Positions 5,526-8,232 of a stretch of DNA of 8,232 nucleotides are shown here, piece after piece (positions within the stretch are counted from its first letter, which is position 1; every line of letters begins with the position of its first letter). The translations under genes were made by a program, and so were the position numbers. Below the pieces are notes generated by a model. That model saw only the letters and a program-made list of their open reading frames with translations, made no database searches and was not told the origin of the DNA. Source of the DNA: Bryobacterales bacterium (lineage in GTDB: Bacteria; Acidobacteriota; Terriglobia; Bryobacterales; Bryobacteraceae); contig PLMF01000392.1 of the NCBI GenBank assembly GCA_003142355.1, positions 5,089 to 13,320 on the forward strand. The letters are read 5' to 3'.

Positions 5526-6080
5526 ATGAGAATCCTTTTGATGGAGGAGCGCAAAATACGCCGGCTGGATGGCGGCGCATTATGGACATACGCCGTCAAG
5601 GCGCTCGCGGGAAGGGCCCATTCCACCGGCGAACTGCGGGAAAAGCTGCGCCGCCGGGCCGAGCGCGCCGCCGACGTGGATGAAGTGCTGGCCCGGCTCA
5701 AGGACGTCGGCTACCTGGACGACCGCCGCTACGCGGAGGCATTCGCCGCCGCGCGTCTGGCCAACGAGAAACTCGGCCGGACGCGCGTCATCCAGGACCT
5801 GCGCCAACGTCGCGTGGCGCCGTCCCTGGCCGAACGCACGGTGCAAAGGGTCTACCAGGACGTTGACGAGGAAGCCCTGATTGAAGATTTAATCCGCCGT
5901 AAGTACCGCCTGGCGCCGCGTGAGGGGCTTTTTCGAGAGGACAAGGACTTGGCCGCAGCCTATCGCCGGCTGCTGCGCGCCGGTTTCCGCTCGGGCGAGA
6001 TCATCCGCGTGCTCAAACGCTTCGCCCGGAACCCGGACCTGCTGGATGCACTCGAGCCGCCGGAAGAGGAAGAGGTTTAG
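5526..6080 (+). CDS. recX: Regulatory protein RecX
   Basis: RecX binds RecA filaments and limits their activity in recombination and the SOS response. From ATG 5526 the protein has 184 residues, within the family range. It is almost entirely helical and shows the repeated three-helix RecX pattern: ALAGRAHSTGELREKLRRRA at about 26-45, then VLARLKDVGYLDDRRYAEAF at about 54-73, and KLGRTRVIQDLRQRRV. The C-terminus is acidic (EPPEEEEV). The frame is open upstream to 5346, but that would read through the divergent ytxH gene. ATG 5526, just after a TATACT -10, or ATG 5541 are the realistic starts; neither has a Shine-Dalgarno. recA is not adjacent. The stop codon overlaps by two bases the end of a possible small gene on the opposite strand. 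Confidence 0.92.
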   Translation: MRILLMEERKIRRLDGGALWTYAVKALAGRAHSTGELREKLRRRAERAADVDEVLARLKDVGYLDDRRYAEAFAAARLANEKLGRTRVIQDLRQRRVAPSLAERTVQRVYQDVDEEALIEDLIRRKYRLAPREGLFREDKDLAAAYRRLLRAGFRSGEIIRVLKRFARNPDLLDALEPPEEEEV

Positions 6081-6175
6081 CCGCCCCAGCGGCGGCCACG
6101 GCGGCCGTACGTCCCGGTGTGATAAGCCACCAGCAAGACCAATCCGACCAGAACCACGATCAAAAAGGCGCTCAT
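6077..6175 (-). CDS. Possible 32-residue single-pass membrane protein
   Basis: The frame encodes MSAFLIVVLVGLVLLVAYHT followed by GTYGRRGRRWGG. Residues about 3-18 are strongly hydrophobic and long enough to span a membrane, and the short Arg/Gly-rich tail would sit inside by the positive-inside rule. Codon choice is GC-biased like the neighbours. It overlaps the recX stop tail-to-tail. No Shine-Dalgarno is seen, but a PhoB-box-like repeat with a well-spaced TAAAAT lies upstream, with a transcription start predicted near 6197. The same frame is open back to GTG 6259, which overlaps the DUF2461 stop as GTGA and would give 60 residues. The added part looks like noncoding sequence containing the promoter. 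I do not recognise a family, and conservation is untested. Confidence 0.4.
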   Translation of the reverse strand: MSAFLIVVLVGLVLLVAYHTGTYGRRGRRWGG

Positions 6176-6203
6176 ATGACGGATGCTTTGGGGATCATCA
6201 CCC

Positions 6204-6209
6204 ATTTTA
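6204..6209 (-). promoter_or_regulatory. Candidate -10 element of the Pho-box-like promoter
   Basis: On the minus strand this reads TAAAAT, five of six to TATAAT. It lies exactly 10 bases downstream of the 18-bp direct-repeat box, the spacing known for PhoB-activated promoters in Escherichia coli, where the box replaces the -35. No independent -35 is needed or seen. Confidence 0.45.
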
Positions 6210-6219
6210 TGCCGGTAAT

Positions 6220-6261
6220 GTGACAGTTTCGTGACAGATCGCGTTACAGCTCCGTTCACAG
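6220..6261 (-). promoter_or_regulatory. Pho-box-like direct repeats
   Basis: On the minus strand 6237-6220 reads CTGTCACGAAACTGTCAC: two identical 7-mers at an 11-base period, close to the Escherichia coli PhoB consensus of CTGTCAT repeats with A/T-rich spacers. Two weaker copies continue upstream in phase: CTGTAAC (6249-6243) and CTGTGAAC (6261-6254), the latter touching the end of the DUF2461 gene. Repeat starts are 11, 12 and 11 bases apart, about one helical turn, as for OmpR/PhoB-type response regulators. The orientation and distance to TAAAAT point to transcription toward the 32-residue gene. Confidence 0.5.
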
Positions 6262-6972
6262 CAATAGATCCCGCGCCTCGATCGCGTTTCGCCGGCCCTT
6301 CAGCGATGCGGTCAGAAACCCCAGAAACGGCGCCATGGCCCGAAAGCGCTTCACGATTTCCCCATACAGCGCGGGCGTGGTCGCGAGATCCGGCGGAAGC
6401 TCAACATACAGAGTGAGTTGCTTGAACCGCAGCAGGTCCGCCGCGGGATGCTCCGCGCAAAAGCCTTTCGGCACGCGCGAAAGCCGCTCCCCTTGCAACT
6501 CGCCGAACAATTCCCGTACCGCGCGCGCCCCCACAATCCGGCGTAACTCCTGGTGCCGCGCGGCGATGTGATGGCGAATGGCCAGCAGGGTTTCCGGCGC
6601 CGGCATGTACACGCCGCCGCCAATTCCGACCTCCTTGTGCGACACGGCAAAGTAAAAGCCCGCGTCGGAGTGGGCCACCGTGCCGCGGCGGTGAAAGCTG
6701 GCCGCAATGTGGTCCTTGTACGGCGTCTTGTCCTGGCTGAAGCGCGTGTCGCGATAGATCCGGTAAATGGCCTTGTCGGGATCGGTGACGTATTCCGGGG
6801 CGAACCCCATCATGGCCGCGTTCAGCTCCGCCACCAGCTCGCGCATCGGCTGCTTCACCTGGGCTTCGAAAACCGTCTTGCGCGGCAGGAACCAGTCGCG
6901 GTTGTTGTTGCGCGCCAGGCCGCGGAAGAATTGAAGGGCCTCGCGCGAAAAGCCTGGAAATGCGGAACGCAT
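6256..6972 (-). CDS. DUF2461 / TIGR02453 family protein
   Basis: This 238-residue cytoplasmic protein matches the DUF2461 family, whose biochemical function is unknown. Family landmarks are visible in order: FSREALQFFRGLARNNNRDWF near the N-terminus (the usual 'FL..L..NN.R.WF'), YRIYRDTRFSQDKTPYKDH at about 71-89, GFYFAVSHKEVGIGGGVYMP at about 105-124, and LYVELPPDL near 190. No signal peptide or membrane segment is present. The ATG at 6972 is supported by GGGAGG six bases upstream. The gene diverges from murB over 26 bases, so the two promoters must overlap or lie partly inside the genes. Its stop overlaps a possible GTG start for the small downstream frame. I am confident of the family but can say nothing about its activity. 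Confidence 0.9.
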   Translation of the reverse strand: MRSAFPGFSREALQFFRGLARNNNRDWFLPRKTVFEAQVKQPMRELVAELNAAMMGFAPEYVTDPDKAIYRIYRDTRFSQDKTPYKDHIAASFHRRGTVAHSDAGFYFAVSHKEVGIGGGVYMPAPETLLAIRHHIAARHQELRRIVGARAVRELFGELQGERLSRVPKGFCAEHPAADLLRFKQLTLYVELPPDLATTPALYGEIVKRFRAMAPFLGFLTASLKGRRNAIEARDLLL

Positions 6973-6978
6973 GGAATG

Positions 6979-6984
6979 CCTCCC
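6979..6984 (-). promoter_or_regulatory. Shine-Dalgarno of the DUF2461 gene
   Basis: The minus strand reads AAGGGAGG, then CATTCC and ATG 6972. The 6-base spacing is ideal and fixes the start. It abuts the TATAAT of the divergent murB promoter, so the DUF2461 promoter must lie further into murB. Confidence 0.75.
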
Positions 6985-6985
6985 T

Positions 6986-6991
6986 TATAAT
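6986..6991 (+). promoter_or_regulatory. murB -10 element
   Basis: TATAAT matches the consensus exactly and ends 7 bases before ATG 6999, which places the transcription start at or next to the start codon. No -35 hexamer close to TTGACA is found 16-18 bases upstream, where the sequence is inside the DUF2461 start. Confidence 0.55.
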
Positions 6992-6998
6992 TGAGGTG

Positions 6999-7961
6999 AT
7001 GCCGGCCACGGAAGAAACGCGCGTGCGTCTCGCCGCGATTCCTAATTTAACTGTTTGCGCCGGCGCTCCGCTCTCCCGTTATACGCGATTCGGGATTGGG
7101 GGTCCCGCCGATCTCTACGCCGAGACCGGCAACGTCGAGGCTTTCATCGCCGCCCTCGCCGCCGCGCGCGCGAGCGGCATTCCCACCATGGTGATCGGCG
7201 GGGGCACCAACCTCGTGGTTTCCGACAGCGGCTTCCGTGGCATCGTGCTGCGCTACCGCGGCGACCGCCTCATGGCCGCCGGCCGGCGCGTCACGGCGGA
7301 CGCCGGCGCCGTCTTCCAGGACCTGGTGGATTTCGCCATCGAGCGCGGCCTCCAGGGCCTGGAAACCCTCGCCGGCATTCCCGGCTCCGTCGGCGCGGCC
7401 GTCTACGGCAATGCCGGCGCGTATGGCCACTCCCTCTCCGAGCGGGTGACGAATGTCCGCTTTTACGATGGCCGCGAAATCCGCGTCTTCACCAACGAAG
7501 AGTGCCAGTTTCACTATCGGGAGAGCATTTTCAAGCGCCACAAGGACTGGATCATTTTCTCGGTGGAGTTGCAACTGGAGCCTGCCGACGCCGGTCGACT
7601 GCGCGAGACCGCCGCCGGGATTATCGAGGTCCGCAACGAAAAGTTTCCCGTTACCATGAAGTGCGCCGGCAGCATCTTCAAGAACCTGCTGCTCGAAGAT
7701 TTGCCCCCGGCGGTGGCGGCCGAAGTCCCCGCCCACGCGGTGCGCGAGGGCAAGGTCCCCGCCGCGTGGTTTCTGGAGCAGGTGGGCGCCAAGGGGGTTG
7801 CGCGCGGCGACATTCGCGTTGCCAGCCATCACGCCAACCTGATCTACAACGCCGGCGCGGGAACCGCTTCCGACCTTTGCGCGCTCATTGAGGACCTGAA
7901 GGCTCGCGTACGCGCGCGTTTCGGCATGGATCTCGAAGAAGAAGTCCAGTACGTAGGGTAG
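6999..7961 (+). CDS. murB: UDP-N-acetylenolpyruvoylglucosamine reductase MurB
   Basis: MurB is the cytoplasmic flavoenzyme that uses NADPH to reduce UDP-GlcNAc-enolpyruvate to UDP-MurNAc, the second committed step of peptidoglycan precursor synthesis. The protein has 320 residues. It shows the N-terminal RYTRFGIGGPADL (28-40), the FAD-binding segments VIGGGTNLVVS (65-75) and LAGIPGSVGAAVYGNAGAYG (124-143), the catalytic arginine in YRES (R174), the proton-donor serine in AGSIFKN (S225), and the C-terminal acidic motif GMDLEEEV (E313 or E315). The frame is open upstream to 6960, but that extension would overlap the DUF2461 start head-on. ATG 6999 follows GAGGTG by zero bases and a perfect TATAAT by 7, so the mRNA is probably leaderless. 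It stands alone, away from a dcw cluster, as far as this window shows. Confidence 0.96.
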   Translation: MPATEETRVRLAAIPNLTVCAGAPLSRYTRFGIGGPADLYAETGNVEAFIAALAAARASGIPTMVIGGGTNLVVSDSGFRGIVLRYRGDRLMAAGRRVTADAGAVFQDLVDFAIERGLQGLETLAGIPGSVGAAVYGNAGAYGHSLSERVTNVRFYDGREIRVFTNEECQFHYRESIFKRHKDWIIFSVELQLEPADAGRLRETAAGIIEVRNEKFPVTMKCAGSIFKNLLLEDLPPAVAAEVPAHAVREGKVPAAWFLEQVGAKGVARGDIRVASHHANLIYNAGAGTASDLCALIEDLKARVRARFGMDLEEEVQYVG

Positions 7962-7983
7962 GGGCAAGATACCGCCGATCCGC

Positions 7984-7989
7984 TATACT
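7984..7989 (+). promoter_or_regulatory. -10 element of the peptidase gene
   Basis: TATACT, five of six to consensus, ends 7 bases before ATG 7997. This is the same arrangement seen at murB and recX. The region where a -35 is expected, just after the murB stop, holds GGGGCA, a poor match. No Shine-Dalgarno is present. Confidence 0.5.
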
Positions 7990-7996
7990 GGCAGCG

Positions 7997-8232
7997 ATGC
8001 TCAACCTGCCTGTATCCACCATGAAGGATCCCGTCACCTGGCTCTACCCTCCCATCGAGCCCTACAACACGGGCCGGCTCCAGGTCTCACCGGTGCACGA
8101 GATCTACTTCGAGGAGAGCGGCAACCCGTCCGGCAAGCCGGTGGTCTTTCTGCACGGCGGTCCCGGCGGCGGTTCCGATCCCAAGCAGCGCCGCTTCTTC
8201 CATCCCGAAAAGTACCGCATCGTGAACTTCGA
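7997..8232 (+). CDS. pip: Proline iminopeptidase, N-terminal fragment (alpha/beta hydrolase, family S33)
   Basis: The first 78 codons are present and the gene runs off the right edge. Proline iminopeptidase removes N-terminal proline from peptides in the cytoplasm. The family-like opening YPPIEPYNTGRLQVSPVHEI, then YFEESGNPSGKPVVFLHGGP and GGGSDPKQRRFFHP, closely follows the S33 pattern; HGGPGGG is the oxyanion-hole motif that distinguishes this family. The catalytic Ser, Asp and His lie beyond the window. ATG 7997 is preceded by TATACT at 7984-7989 and no Shine-Dalgarno; ATG 8021 is an alternative start that would remove eight residues before the conserved part. It lies 35 bases after murB, apparently with its own promoter. 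Confidence 0.9.
   Translation, partial: MLNLPVSTMKDPVTWLYPPIEPYNTGRLQVSPVHEIYFEESGNPSGKPVVFLHGGPGGGSDPKQRRFFHPEKYRIVNF

Noticed and set aside
6080..6093. GCCGC/GCGGC hairpin at the recX stop as an intrinsic terminator
   Set aside because: The stem has only 5 bp, there is no T tract on either strand, and the sequence can be explained by the Arg/Gly-rich tail of the opposite small frame.
6960..6998. Longer murB frame from ATG 6960
   Set aside because: It would overlap the DUF2461 start head-on, and the added residues are not typical of MurB; the perfect TATAAT falls inside this extension.
1..8232. CRISPR array, tRNA or rRNA gene, insertion sequence
   Set aside because: I found no regularly spaced repeats with unique spacers, no tRNA-like cloverleaf or rRNA stretch, and no transposase or terminal inverted repeats anywhere in the window.

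Overview
The window is GC-rich bacterial chromosome carrying mostly housekeeping genes at high coding density, with one short AT-richer accessory insert. The gene content, the divergent style of RuvB, the RecQ architecture and the pairing of YtxH with a membrane-anchored coiled-coil protein suggest an acidobacterium-like organism (Solibacter/Bryobacter type). This is an inference from protein style and was not tested by a search.

Layout. Positions 1-3618 hold a plus-strand run: the 3' end of ruvA, then ruvB, folK and recQ, with 32, 0 and 7 bases between genes. It links Holliday-junction branch migration, a folate biosynthesis enzyme and a RecQ helicase. The RecQ lacks a recognisable winged-helix RQC domain and carries a perfect GC-rich palindrome inside its linker. 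Positions 3619-4508 hold an apparent type II toxin-antitoxin module: a 137-residue partner protein of a family I cannot name and a PIN-domain ribonuclease, joined by a GTGA start/stop overlap and preceded by an AT-rich, repeat-containing promoter region.

Positions 4515-5473 (minus strand) hold a YtxH-type membrane protein followed by a membrane-anchored coiled-coil protein with eight heptads, probably one operon. It diverges from recX (plus strand) across a 52-bp gap that contains a palindromic -10 element usable in both directions and a hairpin just ahead of the ytxH ribosome binding site. Past recX, on the minus strand, lie a possible 32-residue membrane protein with a PhoB-box-like promoter and then a DUF2461 gene. 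The DUF2461 gene diverges from murB (cell-wall precursor synthesis). The window ends inside a proline iminopeptidase gene.

Three plus-strand genes (recX, murB and the peptidase) have a TATAAT/TATACT hexamer only 5-7 bases before their ATG and no well-placed Shine-Dalgarno, which suggests leaderless transcripts. The minus-strand genes ytxH and DUF2461 have strong Shine-Dalgarno sequences instead. The least expected items are the Pho-box-like repeats before the tiny membrane protein, the unnamed antitoxin candidate, and the palindrome inside recQ.
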